Counted from the stretch's first letter, positions 1 to 6,024 are shown. The stretch: DNA of 9,571 nt from Pseudomonadota bacterium (GCA_025360685.1 JANYBR010000358.1:1-9571), one strand, 5' to 3'. Translations and numbers: made by a program. The notes: generated by a model not told the origin, from the sequence alone.

Positions 1-1
1 G

Positions 2-100
2 CTTGTTGGCGAACTGGAGTCGGCGGGATTCGAACAAGTGCGATATCGCAATCTGACGTTTGGCATTGTGGCACTGCACGAAGCTGTTAAGCCGCGCTAG
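2..100 (+). CDS. ubiE: C-terminal end of a UbiE/COQ5-type methyltransferase (partial)
   Basis: Only the last 32 codons lie in the window, ending at TAG 98-100. The visible tail contains the stretch ESAGFEQVRYRNLTFGIVAL, followed by HEAVKPR. The pattern 'AGF-x-x-V-x-Y-x-NLT-x-G-(I/V)-VALH' is the usual end of UbiE/COQ5 and MenG enzymes, SAM-dependent C-methyltransferases of ubiquinone and menaquinone synthesis. The SAM-binding domain lies outside the window, so another class I methyltransferase with a similar tail cannot be excluded. The gene converges with epmA: the two stop codons are only 4 nt apart and no terminator fits between them, so the transcripts may overlap. Confidence 0.6.
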   Translation, partial: LVGELESAGFEQVRYRNLTFGIVALHEAVKPR

Positions 101-104
101 TCCG

Positions 105-1142
105 TCATGGCGCGGGCGTCCATAGCACATCGTCGATGCGCGGCGCGCCGGTGGCGAGCATAACCAGCCGGTCGAAGCCGAGCGCCACGCCGCTGGCGGG
201 CGGCATGTGCGCGAGCGCGTCCAGAAAATCCTCGTCGAGCGGATAACGCTCGCCATAAATGCGCTGTTTCTCCGCCATTTCTGCTTCGAAGCGCGCGCGC
301 TGCTCGACGGCGTCGGTCAACTCGCCGAAACCGTTGGCCAGTTCCACGCCACAGGCATAGACCTCGAAGCGCTCGGCGACGCGCGGATCGTGCGGCGTGG
401 CGCGGGCCAGTGCCGCCTCGCAGCGCGGATATTCGAACAGGATGGTCGGCTTGCCGCGTCCCAGTTTCGGTTCGACGGCGGCCGTCAGGACCTTGCTGAA
501 GATGTCGGACCAGCTGTCCTTCTCGGTGATCGTATGTCCGGCGCGGCGCGCTTTGGTGGCAAACGCGTTGCGGTCGCCTTCACCGGCCGGCGACAAGCTC
601 GACAGCAACTCGATCCCCGCGTGATAGGTGAATGCCTGCGCCACCGTCAGCCGCTCGGCCTCGGCACGCGGATCGCAGCTGCGGTCGCGAAACGTGAATT
701 GCGCCGTCCCGGCGGTGTCGGCGGCCAGGCGCAAAAGCGTCAGACAGTCTTCCTGTACCGCCGCATAGGGCTCGCGCGCCCGGTACCATTCCAGCATGGT
801 GAATTCCGGCGCATGCAGTGCGCCGCGTTCGCGATTGCGGAAGACACGGGCGAAATCGAAGATCCGCGATTCGCCGGCTGCGAGCAGTTTCTTGGCCGCA
901 AACTCCGGCGAGGTGTGCAGGTAAAGTGTCCGCGGCTCGCCGCCCGGCGCCACAAGCTGCGTCGAAAAAGCGTGCAAATGCGCTTCATTTCCGGGCGAAA
1001 CAGCGAGCGCGCCGCATTCGACTTCGGTGAAACCGGCGCTCTCAAAATGGGTACGTATTGCATTCCTGATGCGATTGCGCTGCCTTAGCAGCAACTGGCG
1101 GTCGGCATGGACATGCGGGGACCACCAGGGAGACGTCTTCAT
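105..1142 (-). CDS. epmA: EF-P lysine lysyltransferase EpmA (PoxA/GenX/YjeA)
   Basis: The 345-residue product is a class II lysyl-tRNA synthetase-like catalytic core with no anticodon-binding domain, the size expected of EpmA. EpmA attaches (R)-beta-lysine to the conserved lysine of elongation factor P, helping ribosomes pass proline stretches. Visible signatures are the N-terminal WWSP, the 'VSPGNEAHLHAF' segment (residues 48-59), motif 2 around 'RVFRNRERG...HAPEFTMLEWYR' (99-121), the 'ELANGFGEL' segment (267-275) and motif 3 'GVALGFDRLVML' (318-329). The ATG at 1142 gives the family's normal N terminus; the ribosome binding site there is weak. The target, efp, lies at 2001-2570 on the other strand with one hydrolase gene between. 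Neither the aminomutase EpmB nor the hydroxylase EpmC is present in the window. An open plus-strand frame antisense to this gene is a composition artefact. Confidence 0.95.
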   Translation of the reverse strand: MKTSPWWSPHVHADRQLLLRQRNRIRNAIRTHFESAGFTEVECGALAVSPGNEAHLHAFSTQLVAPGGEPRTLYLHTSPEFAAKKLLAAGESRIFDFARVFRNRERGALHAPEFTMLEWYRAREPYAAVQEDCLTLLRLAADTAGTAQFTFRDRSCDPRAEAERLTVAQAFTYHAGIELLSSLSPAGEGDRNAFATKARRAGHTITEKDSWSDIFSKVLTAAVEPKLGRGKPTILFEYPRCEAALARATPHDPRVAERFEVYACGVELANGFGELTDAVEQRARFEAEMAEKQRIYGERYPLDEDFLDALAHMPPASGVALGFDRLVMLATGAPRIDDVLWTPAP

Positions 1143-1171
1143 ATTGGGCCCGACACTCTTTGTTCGCGGCC

Positions 1172-1195
1172 GTCCGGCAGCGGCTGCCGCCGGAC
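1172..1195. other. hairpin in the epmA / hydrolase divergent region
   Basis: GTCCGGC (1172-1178) pairs exactly with GCCGGAC (1189-1195), with an inner AGC/GCT extension. It sits in the 81-bp divergent spacer, 15 nt before the AGGGGGA ribosome binding site of the hydrolase gene. It could be an operator or a 5'-UTR hairpin. No T-run follows on either strand, so a terminator is unlikely. Confidence 0.35.
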
Positions 1196-1223
1196 ACTAT
1201 CCGAGCCGGCAGGGGGAATACAG

Positions 1224-1940
1224 ATGAGCACCTACGTCCTGGTCCACGGCGCGTGGCAGGGCGGCTGGTGCTGGGACAAGATCGTCACCCGCCTGCAGGC
1301 GAAGGGCCATACTGTCGTTGCGCCCGACATGCCGGGCCATGGCCGCGACCCCAAACCGATCGCCTCGGTCACCTTGCCAGATATCGTGGCGCGCATTCAC
1401 CAGACCATAGACGCCCAGCGCGAACCGGTGATCCTGGTGGGACATTCCTACGGCGGCGCCATGATCACCGAGGCGTCGGAAAAGCGTGCCGAAAAAATAA
1501 ATTGTCTCGTCTATCTGACGGCGTTCCTGTTGGGCCATGGCCTCTCCGTGATGAACCTGGCCGAACAGGACACGGATAGTCATCTGGGCGGACAGGTCGA
1601 GTTCTCACCCAAGGGCGACACTGCGACGGTCAAGCCAGGCGTGATCAGGGACTGTTTCTATGGGCAATGCTCGGATGAGGATGTGGCGCTGGCACGCTCG
1701 CTACTGGGGCCCGAGGCGATCTCCGGCATGCGCGCCCCGATGCAGACCAGTGCGCAGGGTTTCGGCCGGCTGCCGCGCTACTATATCGAGTGCCTCAAAG
1801 ACAATGCGGTTTCGCCGCGGCTGCAGAAGCGGCTGTATACGGCCTTGCCCTGCGAACGGGTGTTCTCGCTCGATACCGACCACTCGCCGTTTTTCTCGGC
1901 ACCCGATGCGCTAACCGAGATTCTGGCAGGTCTGGGATAG
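1224..1940 (+). CDS. alpha/beta-hydrolase, MES/EstC-like esterase family
   Basis: The 238-residue cytoplasmic protein begins STYVLVHGAWQGGWCWDKI, the hallmark of the small alpha/beta-hydrolase group that includes bacterial EstC-like esterases and plant methyl-salicylate esterases and hydroxynitrile lyases. The nucleophile is Ser75 in GHSYGG (73-78). Asp193 (within ECLKDNAV) is the likely acid and His220 in DTDHSPFF the catalytic histidine, so the triad looks complete. An oxyanion-hole region HGAW is at 8-11. The start is ATG 1224, with AGGGGGA (1211-1217) 6 nt upstream; an upstream in-frame extension to 1107 would overlap epmA and lacks family similarity. The substrate cannot be told from sequence; a small ester is likely from the family. 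The gene sits between epmA and efp, and efp starts 60 nt downstream, so co-transcription with efp is possible. Confidence 0.88.
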   Translation: MSTYVLVHGAWQGGWCWDKIVTRLQAKGHTVVAPDMPGHGRDPKPIASVTLPDIVARIHQTIDAQREPVILVGHSYGGAMITEASEKRAEKINCLVYLTAFLLGHGLSVMNLAEQDTDSHLGGQVEFSPKGDTATVKPGVIRDCFYGQCSDEDVALARSLLGPEAISGMRAPMQTSAQGFGRLPRYYIECLKDNAVSPRLQKRLYTALPCERVFSLDTDHSPFFSAPDALTEILAGLG

Positions 1941-1989
1941 ACCTTGGCCGGACCGGCGCGGGCTGCTATGAGCCGCGGTCCCCATGACC

Positions 1990-1994
1990 AGAGG
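1990..1994 (+). promoter_or_regulatory. ribosome binding site that sets the GTG start of efp
   Basis: AGAGG lies 6 nt before GTG 2001. The upstream in-frame TTG (1944) and ATG (1968) have no such site, and they would add residues not seen in EF-P proteins. Confidence 0.6.
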
Positions 1995-2000
1995 TCGCCA

Positions 2001-2570
2001 GTGGTTTCCGTCATCGCCAGCAGTGTGCGCAAAGGCAACGTCATCGAGAAGGACGGCAAGCTCTATGTCGTGCTGACCGCCGAGAACATCCATCCCGGCA
2101 AGGGGACGCCGGTGACGCATCTGGAAATGCGCCGAATCAGCGACGGCGTGAAGACGGTCGAGCGCCTGCGCACCACCGACAGCATCGAGAAGGCGTTCAT
2201 CGACCAGGCGAAGTACCAGTACCTGTATCATGATGGCGACCATTATGTGTTCATGCAGCCCGAGACCTTCGACCAGGTGTCGGTCGGCACGGATGTGGTC
2301 GGCGACATGGCGCCTTATCTGACCGAGAATATGGACGTCACATTGCAGAGCTTCAACGGCCTGCCGATCAGCCTGGAAATTCCGCAGCGCGCCAGCTTCG
2401 AGATCGTCGACACCGAGCCCGTCGTGAAGGGCCAGACCGCATCCGGCTCCTTCAAACCTGCGATGCTCTCGAACGGCGTCAAGACCATGGTCCCGACGCA
2501 CATCGTAACCGGCACAAGAGTCGTCGTCATGACGGCCGACGGCTCGTATGTCGAGCGGGCGAAGGATTAG
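2001..2570 (+). CDS. efp: elongation factor P
   Basis: From the GTG at 2001 the product is 189 residues, the normal EF-P length, and starts (M)VSVIASSVRKGNVIE. The three beta-barrel domains are recognisable: the KOW-like N domain with the modification loop ENIHPGKGTPVTHLE (28-42), a central OB domain, and the C-terminal OB domain ending 'GTRVVVMTADGSYVERAKD', the typical alphaproteobacterial end. With this start the lysine of the PGKG loop is residue 34, the position of beta-lysylated Lys34 in E. coli EF-P. This supports both the start choice and a working link to the EpmA encoded nearby. EF-P binds the ribosomal E site and promotes peptide-bond formation at polyproline stretches. A longer reading from TTG 1944 or ATG 1968 is possible on paper but less likely. 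The gene is followed by REP-like palindromes, the first of which may help end the transcript. Confidence 0.96.
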   Translation: MVSVIASSVRKGNVIEKDGKLYVVLTAENIHPGKGTPVTHLEMRRISDGVKTVERLRTTDSIEKAFIDQAKYQYLYHDGDHYVFMQPETFDQVSVGTDVVGDMAPYLTENMDVTLQSFNGLPISLEIPQRASFEIVDTEPVVKGQTASGSFKPAMLSNGVKTMVPTHIVTGTRVVVMTADGSYVERAKD

Positions 2571-2592
2571 GGCCCCTATAGTTCTCTCTTCA

Positions 2593-2684
2593 TCGTCATC
2601 ACCCGGCGCGCAGCGTCCGGGTGACCCATTTTCCTTGACAGCGAAAAAGTAAATTGGGTCGCCCGCATTCGCGGGCGATGACGA
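2593..2684. repeat. inverted pair of REP-like palindromes (BIME-like)
   Basis: Two copies of one palindromic element face each other. Copy 1 reads TCGTCATC-A-CCCGG (2593-2606), a 10-nt loop, then CCGGGTGACCCATTTT (2617-2632). Copy 2, read on the minus strand, has TCGTCATC-G-CCCGC (2684-2671), loop GAAT, then GCGGGCGACCCAATTT (2666-2651). The outer arms TCGTCATC (2593-2600) and GATGACGA (2677-2684) are exact inverted repeats. The stems differ at two positions, and both are compensated. This is the architecture of bacterial interspersed mosaic elements made from REP units. Location just after efp is typical. Copy 1 is followed by CCCATTTTCC and could act as a weak efp terminator. Confidence 0.75.
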
Positions 2685-2694
2685 ACTGGATTTG

Positions 2695-2730
2695 AAAATA
2701 AAATGGGCCGCCACTTGCGTGACGGCCCAT
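2695..2730 (-). terminator. Rho-independent terminator of the aldehyde dehydrogenase gene
   Basis: On the minus strand ATGGGCCG (2730-2723) pairs with CGGCCCAT (2710-2703). After one mismatch, GTC/CAC pairing closes a GCAA tetraloop. The run TTTTATTTT follows directly. It begins 20 nt after the TAA of the aldehyde dehydrogenase gene. On the plus strand there is no T-run after the hairpin, so it acts in one direction. Confidence 0.85.
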
Positions 2731-2750
2731 CGCATTTCAAGCGACGAAGC

Positions 2751-4196
2751 TTACGCCGCCTTCACTTCGTAGCCGAGGACGGCCTTGGTTTCGAGGAATT
2801 CCTCGAAGCCGTACTCGCCCCATTCGCGGCCCGTGCCCGACTGCTTGTAGCCGCCGAACGGTGCGCTGAAATCGGCGCCGGCGCCGTTCAGATGCACATT
2901 GCCGGTGCGCAGCTGCGAGGCAACCTTGCGCGCATGCGCCAGATCGCCAGACTGCACATAGCCCGACAGGCCATACACCGTGTCGTTGGCCTGACGGATC
3001 GCGTCGGCTTCCGTATCGTAGGGCAGCATCGCCAACACCGGTCCGAAGATCTCCTCGCGCGCGATCGTCATGTCGTTCGTGACGTTGGCGAACACGGTGG
3101 GACGGACATAGTAGCCGCGGTTCATGCCCTCCGGACGGCCAAGACCGCCGGCGACGACGGTGGCGCCTTCATCGATGCCCTTCTTGATGAGGGCCTGGAT
3201 CTTGTTGAACTGCACCTCGCTGACCACCGGACCGATCGAACCTGGAGTGGCCTCGGCCGAATCCGGCGCCGCAACCTTGACCTTCTCGGCCGTCGCCTTG
3301 GCGATGGCGATGGCCTGATCGTTCTTGGCGCGAGGCACGAACATGCGCGACGGCGCGTTACAGGACTGACCGGAGTTGGTCATCATGCTCAGCACGCCGC
3401 TGGAAACCGCCTTGGTCAGATCGGCATCGTCGAGGATGATGTTCGCCGACTTGCCGCCCAGTTCCTGCGCGACGCGCTTGACCGTGTCGGCGGCCGCCTT
3501 GGCGACCGCAATCCCGGCGCGCGTCGAGCCGGTGAACGACATCATGTCGATGCCCGGATGCGCCGACAGCGCTTCGCCGACCGTCGGTCCGTCGCCATTG
3601 ACGAGATTGAACACGCCAGGCGGCACACCGGCTTCATGCAGCACGTCGGCGAACAGCATGGCGTTCATCGGTGCCACTTCCGACGGCTTGAGCACCATGG
3701 TGCAGCCGGCCGCGAGCGCGGGCGCGACCTTGCAGACGATCTGGTTGATCGGCCAGTTCCACGGCGTGATGAAACCGCACACGCCGACCGGTTCCTTCAC
3801 AATCGCGGTGGTGCCGCGCATTTCCTCGAACTTGTAGTCCTTGAGGATCTTGGCGGCTTCCGCGAGATGGCCCATGCCGGTCGCGGCCTGCGCCGCCTTC
3901 GACAACCACATCGGCGCGCCCATCTCCTTGGAGATGGTCTCGGCGATCTCGTTATACTTGGTCTGGTACACGGCGATGATCTTGCCGAACAGGGCCAGGC
4001 GTTCTTCGCGCGTGGTCTTGGACCAGGTCTCGAACGCCTTGCGCGCGGCGGCGACCGCCTTGTCGACATCGGCCTTGGAGCCCAAGGAGACGCGCGCGAA
4101 TGCTTCTTCGTTGGCCGGATTGATGACGTCGATGGTCTTGGGCGTGACGGGGTTCACCCATTTGCCGTCGATATAGAATTGAAGACGTTCCTGCAT
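2751..4196 (-). CDS. NAD(P)-dependent aldehyde dehydrogenase family protein
   Basis: The product has 481 residues, the standard ALDH superfamily length, and has no signal peptide. It oxidises an aldehyde to a carboxylate with NAD(P)+ in the cytoplasm. Landmarks are PWNWP (145-149, catalytic Asn147), VLKPSE (168-173, cofactor Lys170), FTGST (221-225, Rossmann loop), QELGGKS (244-250, general base Glu245), NSGQSCNAPSR (274-284, nucleophile Cys279), EEIFGPV (381-387, cofactor Glu382) and the C-terminal 'FGGYKQSGTGREWGEYG'. All key residues are present. The ATG at 4196 has AAGGGAG (4212-4206) 9 nt upstream; an in-frame extension to 4277 has no family support. The subfamily resembles broad-specificity bacterial ALDHs, so the substrate is not predictable. 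It forms its own unit, with a terminator at 2695-2730. The 500-codon open frame antisense to it is a shadow. Confidence 0.95.
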   Translation of the reverse strand: MQERLQFYIDGKWVNPVTPKTIDVINPANEEAFARVSLGSKADVDKAVAAARKAFETWSKTTREERLALFGKIIAVYQTKYNEIAETISKEMGAPMWLSKAAQAATGMGHLAEAAKILKDYKFEEMRGTTAIVKEPVGVCGFITPWNWPINQIVCKVAPALAAGCTMVLKPSEVAPMNAMLFADVLHEAGVPPGVFNLVNGDGPTVGEALSAHPGIDMMSFTGSTRAGIAVAKAAADTVKRVAQELGGKSANIILDDADLTKAVSSGVLSMMTNSGQSCNAPSRMFVPRAKNDQAIAIAKATAEKVKVAAPDSAEATPGSIGPVVSEVQFNKIQALIKKGIDEGATVVAGGLGRPEGMNRGYYVRPTVFANVTNDMTIAREEIFGPVLAMLPYDTEADAIRQANDTVYGLSGYVQSGDLAHARKVASQLRTGNVHLNGAGADFSAPFGGYKQSGTGREWGEYGFEEFLETKAVLGYEVKAA

Positions 4197-4280
4197 TTCC
4201 CTTGACTCCCTTGTTGTGGCGAAGGCGTTCGGGGTTCGATCCCCGTTGGCTGGGGCGCATAAAATCATATCCCGCACGCC

Positions 4281-4487
4281 CCGGCAAAGGCCGGTATTCC
4301 TGCTTTAGACATGTGGAATTGAACGTTCCCCAAAGTCACTATGGCCGCCCTTGAGGCGGCTACCCAGTGCGGCGTGTCCACGCCGCAGAGGTGCAACGTA
4401 GGTGAGGCGCCGACGCGCATCTGCTGGGTGGCCGGGTCGTGAAGCTTGTCCTCCGGCCGCGCTTCGCGCGGACCGGGGGGCCCGGCC
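4281..4487. repeat. palindrome-dense intergenic element between the VOC and ALDH genes
   Basis: This 300-bp gap has no convincing gene but many inverted repeats: CCGGC/GCCGG (4281-4285/4290-4294); GCCGCC/GGCGGC (4344-4349/4355-4360); TGCGGCGTG/CACGCCGCA with a 2-nt loop (4368-4376/4379-4387); a long-range GGCTACCCAG/CTGGGTGGCC (4358-4367/4424-4433, one G-U pair) enclosing the previous one; GGCCGGG/CCCGGCC (4430-4436/4481-4487); and, inside that, CCGGCCGCGC/GCGCGG-A-CCGG (4453-4462/4466-4476). The first hairpin resembles short extragenic palindromes common in proteobacteria. The rest could be a second interspersed element or a structured RNA. No T-run follows the hairpins, so none is a standard intrinsic terminator. 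Confidence 0.5.
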
Positions 4488-4503
4488 ATGGTGAGAAGTG
4501 CTG

Positions 4504-4893
4504 TCAGGCACTGCGAAAATTCAGCTCGATCAGGATGCCATCGGGGTCGGAGACGAAGATCTGGTGGATGCGCCCACCTGGAACGGCGTTCTCGCGAAAA
4601 TTCAGCCCATGACTGCGCAAGGTGGCCCGGGTGGCTTGCAGGTCCAGCCCGCGGAAGGCGATGTGATCGAGCGCCGCCGTGTCGCCGCCACGGTGCGGGC
4701 CGTCGCGCACTTCGGACTCCGCCGCGTCGACCAGATGAACAATCGGCACGCCGCCCAGATACAGCCAATAACCCTTGAACGGAAAGTTCGGCCGTTCGCC
4801 GACGCCCAGGCCAAGCACGTCGCGGTAGAAGTCGCGCGTGCGCTCCAGGCTGGCGCAGCGGATCGTATAGTGCTCGAGCATCTCTACGGGCAT
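4504..4893 (-). CDS. VOC (glyoxalase/bleomycin-resistance/dioxygenase) superfamily protein
   Basis: The 129-residue single-unit VOC protein consists of two beta-alpha-beta-beta-beta modules. The first reads MLEHYTIRC...TRDFYRDVLGL (5-29), the second ALDHIAF...QIFVSDPDGILIELNF (74-126). The likely divalent metal ligands His8, His53, His77 and Glu123 fall at the four usual VOC positions, so a metal-dependent enzyme is likely rather than a binding protein. The family includes glyoxalase I, fosfomycin-resistance enzymes, extradiol dioxygenases and epimerases; the substrate cannot be named from sequence. ATG 4893 is chosen as start; the ribosome binding site there is weak, and ATG 4881 (residue 5) directly before the first strand is an alternative. 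It is divergent from the plus-strand gene at 5012 and followed by the palindrome-rich gap. Confidence 0.88.
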   Translation of the reverse strand: MPVEMLEHYTIRCASLERTRDFYRDVLGLGVGERPNFPFKGYWLYLGGVPIVHLVDAAESEVRDGPHRGGDTAALDHIAFRGLDLQATRATLRSHGLNFRENAVPGGRIHQIFVSDPDGILIELNFRSA

Positions 4894-5011
4894 GGTGCGG
4901 CAAAGTTCCAGGCGTTGACCCCGGCAGATTAGGCAAATCTCCTGAGGGACGCCATCGTCGCGAAAACCATATTATCCTTGGCAGCGGTGCTGAGTCGGGG
5001 GAGACTTTCGC

Positions 5012-5443
5012 ATGCAGTTCGTATGTGACGCGCCGGGCCGCAGGGCCTGGTTCCGGATCGAGACCGAAGCCGAAGCGGCAGCAGAATCCGAAACCATGCG
5101 CCATGCGGTCGAGAAATATTTCCGGCGCGAGCACGCCGCGGCGGTCCAGAAATATCAACCGACGGCGGCGAACTATATCGAGCGCGACATCGGGCTCGCC
5201 GCCCATGTCCAGCACACCATGCCGCTGTTCCTCACCTTGCGCGAGCATGACGGCACGCCGCTCGCCACCGCGATGCTGCCGCCTGAGGGCAAGGAGACCG
5301 ACGGCTTTCGCATGATCATCGTGGGACCTGCGAACGCGGACCCGTTCGCGGCGCACGACGATGCGATCCAGGCCTTGGCCACGCACTTCGGGCTTACGCT
5401 CACCAAAGACCTCTGTTTTCCGTACCAGAACTACGGCGTTTGA
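5012..5443 (+). CDS. hypothetical protein, 143 residues
   Basis: I do not recognise a named family. The start ATG 5012 is well supported by GGGGGAG (4997-5003) 8 nt upstream. The protein is soluble, with no signal peptide or membrane segment. It has an Ala/Glu-rich N-terminal helix region (about 16-45, containing ETEAEAAAESETMRHAVEKY), then YIERDIGLAAHVQ (55-67), a beta-rich middle with 'PLFLTLREHDGTPLATAMLPP' (71-91), 'GFRMIIVGPANADPF' (98-112) and a C-terminal helix 'HDDAIQALATHFGLTL'. Codon usage matches neighbouring genes, so I take it as real rather than antisense noise. It is divergent from the VOC gene with a 118-bp spacer. Its 3' end runs head-on into a minus-strand frame that has lost its stop codon (see 5444-5575). 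Confidence 0.75.
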   Translation: MQFVCDAPGRRAWFRIETEAEAAAESETMRHAVEKYFRREHAAAVQKYQPTAANYIERDIGLAAHVQHTMPLFLTLREHDGTPLATAMLPPEGKETDGFRMIIVGPANADPFAAHDDAIQALATHFGLTLTKDLCFPYQNYGV

Positions 5444-5575
5444 ACGTGCCTTCAATGCCCGACGCGCGGAAGTAATCAGCGCGTGCGCGAGCCGGCGCAG
5501 AGCGCGCATGTCGGCGGCATAGACGCCGTGCTTGAACGCCCGTTGATTGCCGACCGGTGCGCCGCGACCGCTCAA
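5444..5575 (-). pseudogene. remnant of a small 'GAP-x-GNQ-x-AFKHG' protein lacking its own stop
   Basis: From TTG 5575, whose last two bases are the first two of the upstream gene's TGA, the frame reads SGRGAPVGNQRAFKHGVYAA and continues DMRALRRLAHALITSARRALKAR. 'RGAP-x-GN-x-x-A-x-KHG-x-Y' followed by an Arg-rich helix is a recurrent signature of very small proteobacterial proteins of unknown role, which I recall as about 45-90 residues. Here the frame does not stop near the expected end. It runs on antisense through the hypothetical and VOC genes to 4265, giving nonsense of typical antisense composition. A one-base frameshift near 5445-5470 would restore a nearby stop, since TGA and TAG lie in the other frames. 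I therefore annotate only the recognisable part. It could be a decayed gene or a real gene with an unusual end. Confidence 0.4.
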
Positions 5576-5841
5576 TCTTGTGGATCCTTCGCGTTGTTAC
5601 CACCACGTACTGTTTTTGAGTTCGACGGCGTCTTCAATACTCGGGCGATCTTGACGCTGATGGACATCAGACCTCCGGCGATTTTTGTCGCCTCGAAAAC
5701 TCGGGCGACGGTGCCGTGAGAATGGGCGTAATACAGAGTTTGGCGCGTCAGCTTCTGCAACTGGCCAAGATGTTCCCGCAGCAACGCATCGGGATCTTCC
5801 GGCGGCTGGGTCGGTACGTTCCAAGATTCCTTTTCTTCCAT
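5572..5841 (-). CDS. small hypothetical protein, 89 residues
   Basis: ATG 5841 is preceded by AAGGAG with 6 nt spacing, one of the best ribosome binding sites in the window, and this decides the start against an in-frame ATG at 5886. The protein starts MEEKESWNVPTQPPEDPDAL. It has a helix 'LLREHLGQLQKLTRQTLYYAHSHGTVARVFEATKIA' (about 20-55), a mildly hydrophobic segment 'GGLMSISVKIARVLKTP' (56-72) and a polar tail. It has no clear membrane span and no family I can name. Its stop overlaps the TTG start of the GNQ-motif remnant, so the two were probably translated as a coupled pair. The opposite-strand frames here have no ribosome binding site. Confidence 0.6.
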   Translation of the reverse strand: MEEKESWNVPTQPPEDPDALLREHLGQLQKLTRQTLYYAHSHGTVARVFEATKIAGGLMSISVKIARVLKTPSNSKTVRGGNNAKDPQD

Positions 5842-5900
5842 TCGCAGCTCCTTGTTGAAACGCGCGAGTATCGGACCGTTCGGCAAGGGGTTGGATAAGA

Positions 5901-5917
5901 AAACAATGTAATTGTTT
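5901..5917. promoter_or_regulatory. AT-rich 17-bp palindrome, possible operator
   Basis: AAACAAT (5901-5907), spacer GTA, ATTGTTT (5911-5917) is an exact dyad in an otherwise GC-rich window. It lies about 60 bp before the start of the 89-residue gene, in a stretch where a weak minus-strand promoter (TTCAAA, 17 nt, TATCCA) can be drawn. A repressor site is plausible; there is no direct proof. Confidence 0.35.
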
Positions 5918-5954
5918 GAATAGTCTGTGTTTTGAACGGCTTGCGCGTGACAGC

Positions 5955-6024
5955 GCGGCTCAGACTTGGCAAGTTATCCAACAGCCTGGAGCCGCACTTG
6001 CATTGTTGGAGTCGCAATGCGGCT
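5955..6024 (+). ncRNA. structured leader candidate with competing stems upstream of the peroxiredoxin gene
   Basis: Helix A pairs GCGGCTC (5955-5961) with GAGCCGC (5989-5995). Helix C pairs AGCCGCA-c-TTGC (5990-6001) with GCAA-TGCGGCT (6014-6024), 11 bp with one bulge. A and C share 5990-5995 and exclude each other. The loop of C holds TGTTGGA (6004-6010), exactly complementary to TCCAACA (5977-5983) in the loop of A. It ends 99 nt before the peroxiredoxin ATG. No known riboswitch class is recognised and no T-run follows. The strand is assumed from the downstream gene. Confidence 0.3.

Noticed and set aside
207..1088. 293-codon plus-strand frame antisense to epmA
   Set aside because: No recognisable motifs; the opposite strand encodes a clear EpmA.
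1911..2735. 274-codon minus-strand frame antisense to efp
   Set aside because: It crosses the REP pair and efp; the 'ANAGDP' stretch is the translated palindrome, not a protein motif.
2703..4205. 500-codon plus-strand open frame antisense to the aldehyde dehydrogenase gene
   Set aside because: Its His/Arg/Leu/Gly-rich composition is what reversed codons of a GC-rich gene give. The minus-strand product has every ALDH motif.
4230..4245. CGGGGTTCGATCCCCG, which looks like a tRNA T-arm
   Set aside because: With a normal 7-nt T-loop only three of five stem pairs form. No acceptor stem, anticodon arm or CCA can be built around it, and upstream bases are the ALDH 5' region.
4265..5575. 436-codon minus-strand open frame spanning the VOC and hypothetical genes
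   Set aside because: Only the first 40 or so residues resemble a protein family. The rest lies antisense or out of frame to better-supported genes and through the palindromic gap.
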